A stretch of 15,463 bases of DNA from CAZWUK01 sp964636685. Lineage in GTDB: Bacteria > Bacillota > Clostridia > Christensenellales > CAG-138. Position numbers and translations under genes: made by a program. The DNA lies in the NCBI GenBank assembly GCA_964636685.1, contig CAZWUK010000051.1:1-15463 (forward strand), in the 5' to 3' direction. Numbering within the stretch: position 1 is the first letter of the stretch; every line of letters begins with the position of its first letter. A model generated the notes under the pieces. The model was not told the DNA's origin. It ran no database searches and worked only from the letters and a program-made list of their open reading frames with translations. Shown piece by piece: positions 6,037 through 13,038 of this stretch.

Positions 6037-6513
6037 TCAGTCGTTTTGCGGCAGGCTCTTTTGCAATGCCGCTACCGCTTCGTTCGGAAAATCGGGTGCA
6101 GCAAACCGTTTTGTGAGCGACGCTAAAAAGTCATGCGCATTGCTGCTCTGCGGCAGCATATAACCGGCCTCCCGCATCAAATCCTCCGCCATGAGACGAT
6201 TGGACTTTTCCACAGCGGCCGCAAGCCGGCCAGGCAGCTTTGCCGACAGATGTTCCTGCTGCATTTTGCTCCTTGCAAGCGCCTGCAACGCGTTTACGAC
6301 CTCGGTATTCTTCTTCTGCTGAGGCGGCAATGTCTTGGGCATCATCGAAATGGCGCCGGAGGGACACGCAGAAGCGCAAATGCCGCAACCGATACATTTT
6401 TCCGGATCGATGACGCTGTTCTCCGTATCCGTTGCCCCGGTCGGACAGACGTAGAGGCACAGGCAATCCTTTGTGCAAAGACGGATGTTCCTAACCGCAT
6501 ATGTTTTTGACAT
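6037..6513 (-). CDS. 4Fe-4S ferredoxin-type protein with helical C-terminal extension
   Basis: A 158-residue protein. The N terminus holds two cysteine clusters: C13-x3-C17-x-C19-x3-C23-P, and the standard C40-x2-C43-x2-C46-x3-C50-P, so two [4Fe-4S] clusters are likely, the first with unusual spacing. Residues 57-158 are helical and match nothing I can name. It is likely a small cytosolic electron carrier. ATG at 6513 has GGAGG 8 bases upstream, and that site overlaps the end of the preceding gene, whose stop is only 5 bases away. The two genes are therefore co-transcribed and probably translationally coupled, with the rubredoxin-type protein as a plausible redox partner (inference). Confidence 0.8.
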   Translation of the reverse strand: MSKTYAVRNIRLCTKDCLCLYVCPTGATDTENSVIDPEKCIGCGICASACPSGAISMMPKTLPPQQKKNTEVVNALQALARSKMQQEHLSAKLPGRLAAAVEKSNRLMAEDLMREAGYMLPQSSNAHDFLASLTKRFAAPDFPNEAVAALQKSLPQND

Positions 6514-6518
6514 CTTCC

Positions 6519-7178
6519 TTACCTCCCCATCACCTTTTCAAATTTCCAGCTGGGCACCTTGCAGACCGGACAGACGGCCGGCGGCGTGTCTCCAATATAG
6601 ATAAAACCGCAAATGGTGCACAGGTACACACCGGTATTCTCCAGCATCGCATCGCCTTCTCTTGCGTACCGCTCCAGCAGAGCCTCCAGAATTCTAGTCA
6701 CCTTCTCGCTCCAGGTCAAAGCACGCAACGCGCCACGGTCGCCATCGGCCCTTGCCGCAGCATTCGCTTGTGAAAATCCTTCCTGCAAATCCCGCTCCAC
6801 CAACGGGAGAACCGCGTCCAGCGACGGCGTTTCTGCTGTTGGCGCGGCAGACTTGAAATAGGCCGCCAGCTTCAAAAACTGCTCCGCGTCTGCCTGTCGA
6901 TACTGCTTTTCACAGCCGCGTGCAAGATTGGAGCAAATCACACTCGCCTCCATTGCAGAAAGCATCTCCAGATCGTCAACCGGTACGGCGACCGGTTTCT
7001 GCTCCTCCCGCGTAGGCACTGCCGCCGGAACAAACGCAGACTTCGGCGCGCCGCAGATCGGGCAGACCCAATTGGCCGGAAGCTGTTCCCACGTCGTCCC
7101 CGGCGCAATCCCCGCGTCGGGCATTCCCTTGGCTTCGTCATAGACAAAGCCGCAAATGGAACACACATATCGATTCAA
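6519..7178 (-). CDS. Rubredoxin / degenerate rubrerythrin-like protein with rubredoxin domains at both ends
   Basis: A 219-residue protein. Residues 1-50 form a canonical rubredoxin (C6-x2-C9 and C39-x2-C42, with WVCPICGAPK). Residues 70-180 are a helical region resembling a rubrerythrin four-helix bundle. Residues 186-219 are a second rubredoxin-like knuckle (C187-x2-C190, C203-x2-C206; CTICGFIY and CPVC) as at the end of rubrerythrins. The helical part lacks the E-x2-H ligand pairs of active diiron rubrerythrins, so peroxidase activity is doubtful and electron transfer is more likely. The start is TTG at 7178 with GGGAGG about 8 bases upstream; no ATG is near, and rubredoxins normally begin at this point. 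It is first in an operon with the ferredoxin 5 bases downstream. Confidence 0.8.
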   Translation of the reverse strand: MNRYVCSICGFVYDEAKGMPDAGIAPGTTWEQLPANWVCPICGAPKSAFVPAAVPTREEQKPVAVPVDDLEMLSAMEASVICSNLARGCEKQYRQADAEQFLKLAAYFKSAAPTAETPSLDAVLPLVERDLQEGFSQANAAARADGDRGALRALTWSEKVTRILEALLERYAREGDAMLENTGVYLCTICGFIYIGDTPPAVCPVCKVPSWKFEKVMGR

Positions 7179-7208
7179 ATTCTTGACCTCCCTCTTTGCT
7201 ATGCTGAG

Positions 7209-7252
7209 ATGATATTCCTTTTTTAAAGCGTTGTATGTGATAAAATCACATA
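7209..7252 (-). promoter_or_regulatory. Crp/Fnr-like operator with putative -10 box for the rubredoxin operon
   Basis: tatgtgat (7234-7241) and atcacata (7245-7252) are perfect inverted repeats around three bases, giving TGTGA-N5-TCACA. A TATCAT (minus strand, 7214-7209) could be the -10 box, with transcription starting near 7202. The palindrome centre would then lie about 41 bases upstream, the class II activator position of Crp/Fnr proteins, and no good -35 hexamer is seen. Crp sites normally have a 6-base centre, so the regulator family is uncertain. Confidence 0.5.
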
Positions 7253-7260
7253 AATAATAT

Positions 7261-7275
7261 TGATAATTATTACTA
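7261..7275 (-). promoter_or_regulatory. Possible Fur/PerR-like box
   Basis: tgataattattacta matches the 7-1-7 Fur/PerR-type inverted repeat in most positions (left half TGATAAT, right half with two mismatches). It lies upstream of the rubredoxin operon, a plausible PerR target, but the stretch is AT-rich and chance matches are easy. Confidence 0.25.
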
Positions 7276-7287
7276 TAATTTCTTATA

Positions 7288-7317
7288 AAGTACGCCGAGC
7301 TTTCACCCGGCGTACTT
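7288..7317 (-). terminator. Terminator-like hairpin after hppA
   Basis: aagtacgccg (7288-7297) and cggcgtactt (7308-7317) form a perfect 10-bp stem with a 10-base loop, 18 bases after the hppA stop. The tail on the minus strand (tataagaaattat) is AT-rich but not a clean T run. Confidence 0.6.
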
Positions 7318-7335
7318 GAGCTTTCGGATCAAGGC

Positions 7336-9509
7336 TTAGGAAAACAGCGACACCAGCCAATCCAGCAGATTGAATTTCGCAAATACCGCCACGGAGATCA
7401 AAGAGATCGTAGACATGATCTTGATGAAGATATCCAGGCAGGGGCCGACGGTATCCTTCAAAGGATCGCCAACGGTATCGCCGACGACTGCCGCCGCATG
7501 CGCATCCGTGCCCTTTCCGTGTCCTTCAATGCCGCCAACCTCAATGTACTTTTTGCCGTTGTCCCACGCGCCGCCCGCATTGCCGGTCAAGATTGCCAGC
7601 ATGATGGAGCAAATGGTGGAACCGATCAAGATGCCGCCGACAAACTCAGGCCCGAGCAGGAAGCCCGCCACGACCGGCACGATGATCGCCATGAAGGCAG
7701 GTACCTTCATCTCGCTCAACGCGCCCTTGGAGGAAATCTCGATGCAGGTCTTATAGTCCGGCTTTTCGGTGCCGTTGAGAATGCCGGGGAACTGATGGAA
7801 CTGACGGCGAACCTCGTCCACCATCTTCTGTGCGCCTTCGTGACCGCCTCGATCAGCATCCCGGAGAACAGGAACGGCAGCGCGCCGCCGATGATCGTAC
7901 CGGCCAGCGTGATGGGGTTAATCAGGTTCAAAACCAGCGGCGTGGTCGGATCGTTATAGGAATACAGATAGGAAACCATCAAAGACAAGGCTGCAAGCGC
8001 GCCCGAGCCGATGGCAAAGCCTTTTCCGATGGCCGCGGTCGTATTGCCCACGGAGTCCAGCGTATCGGTGATACCGCGAACGCTCTCATCGAGTCCGCTC
8101 ATTTCGGCAATACCGCCGGCGTTGTCGGAGATTGGGCCGTAGGTATCCACGGACACCGTGGCGGTAACAAAGGAAAGCATGCCAACCGCCGCCATGGCAA
8201 CGCCGTAAAGACCCGAGACATAGTAGGCAATGATGATGCCCGCGCCAAGGATCAAGCAGGGGATGCCGCAGGAGCGCATACCGAGCGCCAGACCCTGCGT
8301 GATGGTCAGCGCCGGGCCTTCCAGCGACATGGAAGCAACCTTGCGGGTCGGCTGATAGTCGGCGCTGGTGTAATACTCGGCGGTTACGCCAATCAAAATA
8401 CCGGCCACGATACCGATGAGCGCGCCAATCCACGGAGAGATAATTCCCGCGTTGAAGCCCACCGCCTTCACGTCAAAGCCCTTGAACAGCACAACGGTCA
8501 GCCCTAAGCCCAGCACGGTGGTCAGCCCCGCCGCCACGTATGTGGTCAGGTTCAGCTCCTTGTGGGGATTTTTGAGCGTCTTTTTGAAAATCAGCGTATG
8601 AATCCCAATAATGCACGCCAAAAGACCGGCGGCGGCAAAGACCACGGGATACAGCAGCATACGGCTGAGCAATTCCGCCGACATGCCGCTGCCCGTTGCC
8701 TGCGCGGTCATGAATAGATAAACCGCGAGAATCGCGGCCGCCGAGATCGCGCCGACATAGCTTTCCAGCAAGTCGGAGCCAAGGCCCGCAACATCGCCGA
8801 CGTTGTCGCCAACGTTATCTGCGATGGTCGCGGGGTTGCGCGGGTCATCCTCCGGGATGTGCGCTTCGGTTTTGCCGACAAGATCGGCGCCCATATCGGC
8901 CGCTTTCGTATAGATGCCGCCGCCGACACGGTTGAACATGGCAATGACCGAGCAGCCCAGAGCATATCCGGACAGGCACATGGTGAAAGGAACGATCTCC
9001 AGACCGATCCAGTTAGCGCCGGCGACGATGTTCTCCGGACGGATCAGACCGAGCGCCACGCCAAAGATCAGATAGACAAGCATCAAGCCAAGCAGCGCGC
9101 ACGCGCCCACGCACAAACCCATGACGCTGCCGCCGCGGAACGCGACCTTCAGCGCCTCGCCGAGGCTCTTCGTCTCCCTGGCACGGTTGGATACGCGGAC
9201 GTTGGCATAGGTCGCAATCTTCATGCCAACCCAGCCGGCCGAGCCGCTCATCACAGCACCAAGCACAAAGCAGGCTGCCGTCTGCCAGGATACGACTACG
9301 GTAAGAATTACCGCAACGATTGCGACAACGAGCAGCAGAATCTTATACTCATAGGTCATGAAGGCGTTCGCGCCAATCCGAATAGCGGAAGCGACTTCCT
9401 TCATCTGGTCGGTGCCTTCCTCCATCTTTTTGACCTTCACAAAATGGAAGGCTGCAAAGCACAACCCCAATATGGCCACGAACAGACCAAGCAGCAGATA
9501 CAAAGACAT
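7336..9509 (-). CDS. hppA: Membrane-bound ion-translocating pyrophosphatase, interrupted by a one-base frameshift
   Basis: This gene encodes an integral membrane pyrophosphatase that couples PPi hydrolysis to Na+ and/or H+ export. The first frame (start ATG 9509, GGAGG 10 bases upstream) gives about 558 correct residues, including DMGADLVGK (205-213), EDDPRNPATIADNVGDNVGD (220-239) and GSDLLESYVGA. After VTKA it runs off into a wrong frame; the true sequence continues in another frame from about 7832 (QKMVDEVRRQF) through GNAGGAWDNGKKYIE and DTVGDPLKDTVGP to the stop at 7336. Restoring one base near 7830-7836 gives 724 residues, a normal length. GNTTAA has Ala at the position that is Lys in K+-independent enzymes, so it is of K+-dependent type. 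Glu249 in the LLESY motif suits Na+ or Na+/H+ pumping (inference). An assembly error is as likely as a real mutation. Confidence 0.9.
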
Positions 9510-9693
9510 TATTCAAAATCCTCCATCTTTCCATCCCGAAAACGACGTATTCCGATCCCTTGCGGCAAAACTCGTTTCAGATAATCAACCACTTCATTCT
9601 AAAGGGGCGCCTGACGGATGGCAAACGGGAAAAAAGGATATAAAGGCGTTTGTTATCGTTTTTAGCGAATTTGAAACCAAATAACAAATCCAC

Positions 9694-9716
9694 TAATATC
9701 GCTATTTTCGATATTA
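9694..9716 (-). promoter_or_regulatory. LysR-type operator upstream of hppA
   Basis: taatatcg (9694-9701) and cgatatta (9709-9716) are perfect 8-base inverted repeats with a 7-base centre. The core is ATC-N9-GAT, which also satisfies the T-N11-A rule for LysR-type regulators. It lies about 185 bases before the hppA start and 62 bases beyond the end of a lysR gene, so that regulator is the obvious candidate ligand (inference). Confidence 0.55.
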
Positions 9717-9723
9717 AACAGCA

Positions 9724-9753
9724 TAATAAAAGAACCGCTGCATAAAACAACGG
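9724..9753 (-). terminator. Terminator after the lysR gene
   Basis: ccgctg (9735-9740) pairs with caacgg (9748-9753), one pair as G-U, around a 7-base loop. The minus strand then continues ttcttttatt. A modest but plausible terminator 25 bases after the lysR stop. Confidence 0.5.
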
Positions 9754-9777
9754 CAAATTCTGTCAGATTGACATCAT

Positions 9778-10701
9778 TTACTCCTCTTGTTCCTTCTTTT
9801 TGACATGATTTACGGCAAATGCGATAAATTCGCGCTCCGCCTTGCTAAACACAAGATCTTTTGGATAAACCAGATAAATACTGCGATATGCGCCCTCTTG
9901 ATCGAGATCGAATATCAAAAGATCTCCGTTTGTCGCGTAACGCTTTGCGGCAAGTTCAGAGATCACCGCAACGCCAAGGCCGCCGATCACAGAGCTTTTG
10001 ACTGCCTCAGCCTGATTCATGCGGGCAACGATATGCAGATGACGATCCGCCATTCCGTTTTTTTCCAGATACCGGTCAAATTCCTTCTTTGTTCCGGAGT
10101 TCTGACCGCGCACAATCATCGGTTCCTCCAGCAGCTCGCATCCCATACGTCCCTCTGCTTTCATCTGCTGATAATAGTCGTTATTGGGCGTAATCATCAC
10201 CAGCTTATCGCGGCAGATGGAACGATAGCGCAGTTCCTTACGGTTAAATGCCGTGCCGCAAAAGCCCAATCTGGCGTTTTTGCCGAGCAGCTGCTCGTGC
10301 ACGAACGTACTGTCCCCGTTTGCAAGGAAAAACCGGCAGGCGCTGTGCTGCTTCATAAATTCCGCCATCAAGTCCGGCAAAAGATACTCAAACGAATCCG
10401 TAGACGCCGCAATGGAAAGCTCCTGCCGCGCCGGATCTGTCGATACCTCGTCGGATAGAATCTGACATTGCTCAACGATCGCCTTCGCGTGCGAAAAAAT
10501 CTCCCGTCCTTTTTCCGTCAAGATAATCTGCTTTTTTGCGTCCCTGGAAAAAAGCGAGACATTCAGCGCATTCTCCAAGCCCTTGATATGCGCGCTGACG
10601 GTAGACTGCGCCAAAACCAATTCATTGGCGGCACGGGAAAAGCTGTTTGCTTCCGCAACCGCCACAAAAACTTCCAATTCACGAATGCTGAAATTGATCA
10701 A
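9778..10701 (-). CDS. LysR-family transcriptional regulator
   Basis: A 307-residue protein with the standard LysR build. The N-terminal winged helix-turn-helix covers residues 4-62 (REL-VF-AVAEANSFSRAAN, then STVSAHIKGLE and LTEKGRE), a linker helix lies at about 65-88, and a periplasmic-binding-protein-like effector domain at about 92-300 (IAAS start; PMIVRGQNSGTKKEFDRYL and GLGVAVISE are recognisable). The length is normal. The effector is unknown; the domain resembles CysL/CbbR-type regulators, but only loosely. The start is TTG at 10701 with GGTGGAG about 7 bases upstream; a nearby ATG is out of frame. It has its own promoter (10747-10775) and terminator, so it is monocistronic. A LysR-type box lies between it and hppA, suggesting hppA as a target. 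Confidence 0.88.
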   Translation of the reverse strand: MINFSIRELEVFVAVAEANSFSRAANELVLAQSTVSAHIKGLENALNVSLFSRDAKKQIILTEKGREIFSHAKAIVEQCQILSDEVSTDPARQELSIAASTDSFEYLLPDLMAEFMKQHSACRFFLANGDSTFVHEQLLGKNARLGFCGTAFNRKELRYRSICRDKLVMITPNNDYYQQMKAEGRMGCELLEEPMIVRGQNSGTKKEFDRYLEKNGMADRHLHIVARMNQAEAVKSSVIGGLGVAVISELAAKRYATNGDLLIFDLDQEGAYRSIYLVYPKDLVFSKAEREFIAFAVNHVKKKEQEE

Positions 10702-10746
10702 AACGCCGCTCCACCATGCTATTTTTCGAATCTTTCGTTATTATAT

Positions 10747-10775
10747 AGTATACTCTGCTTTTTCCGGGAAAGCAA
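10747..10775 (-). promoter_or_regulatory. Promoter of the lysR gene
   Basis: On the minus strand TTGCTT (10775-10770), 17 bases, TATACT (10752-10747). The start would be about 40 bases before the TTG codon. A second TATAAT lies a few bases downstream but has no -35 partner. Confidence 0.55.
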
Positions 10776-10816
10776 ACGGCGCGCCGCCTTCTTCTCTTTG
10801 CAAAAGGAGGCCACGC

Positions 10817-10845
10817 AAAAGGGCAGGCGGATTCTCCGCCTGCCC
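10817..10845 (-). terminator. Strong terminator after the lipoprotein gene
   Basis: gggcaggcgga (10821-10831) and tccgcctgccc (10835-10845) form a perfect 11-bp GC-rich stem with a 3-base loop, followed on the minus strand by TTTT (10820-10817). It lies 18 bases after the stop at 10864. Confidence 0.8.
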
Positions 10846-10863
10846 GAGTCTTATTTGGCTCGA

Positions 10864-12300
10864 TCAGCCTGCATACAGCAATTCTTCGAACCAGGTCTGT
10901 TCCTCCGCGCCCTGAATGCGCATCGGCCAGCCGTTCGGATCCCGTTCCATCGTGATGCGGATCTGCTGCCCATCCTCCAGTTCACATACCGCATAGCTCT
11001 GACAATCCGTCATTAAAAGCAGCATGGCGGTTCCTGCGGGGAGCGCGGCGCTGATGCCGGAAGCCACGTAGACTACCGGCAGCGCCTCCAGCTTTGTCAC
11101 TACGGCGCGCGTCTTCCACGCATCCAGCGATTGATTGACAGAATAGGGCGTGCTGTGTGTAAAATTCCAGTCCGCATCGACCTTGTAGGTGCACACGCCG
11201 CCATACGTTCCCAGCACGTCCACCTGCGAAGACAGCGTGATCGTGCCGTCGCTTGTGACGTTCTCCACGCCGCCCCATACAGAGGCCTTGCGGATCCCGC
11301 TGCTGTTCATCGAATAAATATAGGTTTCATAATCGTCCGAGCCTGTGTCGCCGCACAGATAGAGCTCCTTATGGCCGTCGGTGACGTCCATATCGCTCAA
11401 GTATAGTTTGGGAGCGCCAAGATACGCATACGTATCCTCATAGGTCTTTTCCGAATACACAATGCGAATGCGCACCTCGTCATCCTGCGTGACGGACAGC
11501 GTGACCTTTTCCTCCTGCCCGTCGCCATTCAGATCGACTGTGCTTTCCTGAGCGTCAAGCTGTGTCCACGTGCTGGAGTAATAGGTCGTCGTTCCCGCCG
11601 CCATGACGCTGTACCGATAAATCGGTTCCGTGATCCCGTCCGCATACGGATTATCCTTGAGCAAAAACCGTACTTCTCCCAACGCCGGAAGCTCACCCTC
11701 TGCCCGATATAGTCCAACCGTCGCCGAAACGGTGCCGTCTTCAAGCAGACACCAGTAGGAAACGGCGGTCTTTGTATTTTCCAAAATCGACGGCGTCAGC
11801 AGATAAGCGTCCAGCGACTGATCGTATTGAATCTTTGTCCGAAGCGTCTCCGGGATCTCCAGCAGGTCGTTATAATCGCAGAAGGCCGCCGTTGCAAACT
11901 CCTGCATCACCTTGCGCGGTACAACCATGGTATCGCCCTGCAGCTCCACAAGCGGATGCGTCGTGCCGTAGTTTTCTCCCATCATATACAGCACCGTCCA
12001 AAAACAGGTCGGATCCTGCGGATTGTACATATATGCCCCGTCAATGCCGATGGCGCGAACAATTGAATCAAAAATCGGGGTCATCTTCTCCAGCCGCGCC
12101 GCAATGGTTCCCTTTGCCGCAGTGACCGGCGTCGTTTCCTCCGGGGCTGTTGAAGTCTCCGGCGCTGCCGACTCGAGCACAATGGGTTCCTGCGTCTGCG
12201 TTGCTTGTTCTTCTCCGACAGGCAATTGAGCCGTGCAGCCGCACAACATCGCCAACGCGACCGTTAATGTCGCCGCTCTGCAAATAATTCGTTTTTTCAT
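10864..12300 (-). CDS. Uncharacterised large lipoprotein with a DxNxDG calcium-type loop
   Basis: A 478-residue secreted lipoprotein of unknown function. The signal peptide MKKRIICRAATLTVALAM ends in lipobox LCGC with Cys22 as the lipid anchor, followed by a Thr/Glu/Pro-rich spacer (about 30-63). The rest is a mixed alpha/beta ectodomain without transmembrane segments. Residues 256-264 read DLNGDGQEE, a D-x-N-x-D-G loop of the dockerin/VCBS/FG-GAP type, often followed by a strand as here (KVTLSV); a second possible loop at DMDVTDGHKE suggests a propeller-like repeat. I cannot name a family beyond that. The start ATG at 12300 has GGAAGGAAG upstream. It is monocistronic, with a strong terminator. 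It may be a surface sensor or binding protein, but nothing in the neighbours settles this. Confidence 0.8.
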   Translation of the reverse strand: MKKRIICRAATLTVALAMLCGCTAQLPVGEEQATQTQEPIVLESAAPETSTAPEETTPVTAAKGTIAARLEKMTPIFDSIVRAIGIDGAYMYNPQDPTCFWTVLYMMGENYGTTHPLVELQGDTMVVPRKVMQEFATAAFCDYNDLLEIPETLRTKIQYDQSLDAYLLTPSILENTKTAVSYWCLLEDGTVSATVGLYRAEGELPALGEVRFLLKDNPYADGITEPIYRYSVMAAGTTTYYSSTWTQLDAQESTVDLNGDGQEEKVTLSVTQDDEVRIRIVYSEKTYEDTYAYLGAPKLYLSDMDVTDGHKELYLCGDTGSDDYETYIYSMNSSGIRKASVWGGVENVTSDGTITLSSQVDVLGTYGGVCTYKVDADWNFTHSTPYSVNQSLDAWKTRAVVTKLEALPVVYVASGISAALPAGTAMLLLMTDCQSYAVCELEDGQQIRITMERDPNGWPMRIQGAEEQTWFEELLYAG

Positions 12301-12480
12301 GGTTTCTTCCTTCCCTATATCGCCAATATCCTTGGTTTTTTCAATTCATCCAATAACAATACGTTTCAACGCTCGAAATAGTTGCATCTTTTCAGGTCGT
12401 CTTTTACAATCCTGCCTGCGTCAAGACGCCAAGGGCCGCGCGTCCTGCATTTCCGTATTCCCCGCCGGGCTTCTGCAAAC

Positions 12481-12504
12481 AAAAAAGGGCTTGCGCCCTT
12501 TTTT
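12481..12504. terminator. Symmetrical bidirectional terminator
   Basis: aaaaaagggc (12481-12490) and gccctttttt (12495-12504) are perfect inverted repeats around ttgc, with a T run on either strand. On the minus strand it follows the small-protein operon by 8 bases; nothing is transcribed towards it from the left on the plus strand. Confidence 0.85.
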
Positions 12505-12512
12505 GCTCCGTC

Positions 12513-12665
12513 TCACAGATCGTCCGCATCCTGCACGAGTCGGCTGCCGTCCATACTGCTACCGGTATAGCTTCCCAGCACATCGGATGGAATGCCATGG
12601 GAGCGATGCTGCAGCGGCAGGATCTTGACCACGTTTAACAGAGGCTTTACATTTCGCTTTTTCAT
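12513..12665 (-). CDS. Conserved-looking 50-residue small protein ending in QDADDL
   Basis: The frame gives 50 residues from ATG 12665 to TGA 12513, beginning MKKRNVKPLLNVVKILPL and ending with a segment that contains DVLGSYTG (28-35) and VQDADDL (44-50). I recognise the pair 'D-V-x-GSYTG ... P/V-QDADDL' as a recurring C-terminal signature of tiny clostridial proteins of unknown function; no role is known to me. The N-terminal half is basic and hydrophobic, the tail acidic. Only a weak ribosome site (TTGGA) precedes it, but it starts 12 bases after the Gln/Asn-rich gene, so it may depend on translational coupling. A perfect terminator follows 8 bases after the stop. It is shorter than usual gene-calling cut-offs and easily missed. 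Confidence 0.7.
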   Translation of the reverse strand: MKKRNVKPLLNVVKILPLQHRSHGIPSDVLGSYTGSSMDGSRLVQDADDL

Positions 12666-12677
12666 GGTGCGTTCCAA

Positions 12678-12818
12678 TCAGAACTTGTACTGATTGTTGT
12701 TTTGCTGTTCCTGCTGCTTCTGCTGGTTCGGGTTCTGCTGATTCTGATTTTGGTTCTTGTTCTTCTGCTTCTGCTGCTGGTTCTGCTGGTTCTGGTTGTA
12801 TTCCTCGTTGTAAGACAT
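12678..12818 (-). CDS. Gln/Asn-rich 46-residue low-complexity protein
   Basis: From ATG 12818 with a strong site (AAAGGAG, about 7 bases upstream) the frame runs 46 residues to TGA 12678. After MSYNEEYN, nearly every residue is Gln, Asn or Lys, with a tail of NNNQYKF. It has no Cys, no hydrophobic stretch and no signal peptide, and should be disordered or prion-like. I know no function; small spore-coat or spore-core proteins can have such composition, but this is only analogy. The same DNA in another frame reads as an Arg/Ser/Thr-rich open frame (12662-12883), which I judge to be the shadow because only this frame has a ribosome site. It is first in a two-gene operon with the QDADDL protein. 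Confidence 0.65.
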   Translation of the reverse strand: MSYNEEYNQNQQNQQQKQKNKNQNQNQQNPNQQKQQEQQNNNQYKF

Positions 12819-12960
12819 ATTGCTGCTCCTTTCAAAACGAAATCACGGATTTTCTCCGCAGGATTAGTGTATCCGCAACGCACCGGCTCACACTGTCAAT
12901 TTTTCTCTGGAAAATATTTTCAAGTTCTCTCCCGCAAAAAATGTTGTTTTGTCGCTTATC

Positions 12961-12990
12961 TTGCACGAATCGCGCTTTACAGCGTATAAT
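12961..12990 (+). promoter_or_regulatory. Promoter of the murC operon
   Basis: TTGCAC (12961-12966), an 18-base spacer and a perfect TATAAT (12985-12990). Transcription would start near 12997, about 42 bases before the ATG. Confidence 0.65.
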
Positions 12991-13038
12991 AGATAGAAAT
13001 TATAGGATGAGTGATCTTGTTTGTTTGAAGGAGCGCAC

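Noticed and set aside
8859..9584. 241-residue plus-strand open frame opposite hppA (also 7830-8507)
   Set aside because: Antisense shadow of a GC-rich membrane-protein gene; no ribosome site and an implausible composition.
12404..12598. 64-residue minus-strand frame over the terminator at 12481-12504
   Set aside because: It reads through a perfect terminator and overlaps the QDADDL small protein in another frame.
12662..12883. 73-residue Arg/Ser/Thr-rich minus-strand frame
   Set aside because: It is the Gln/Asn-rich gene and its upstream region read in another frame, with no ribosome site at its start.
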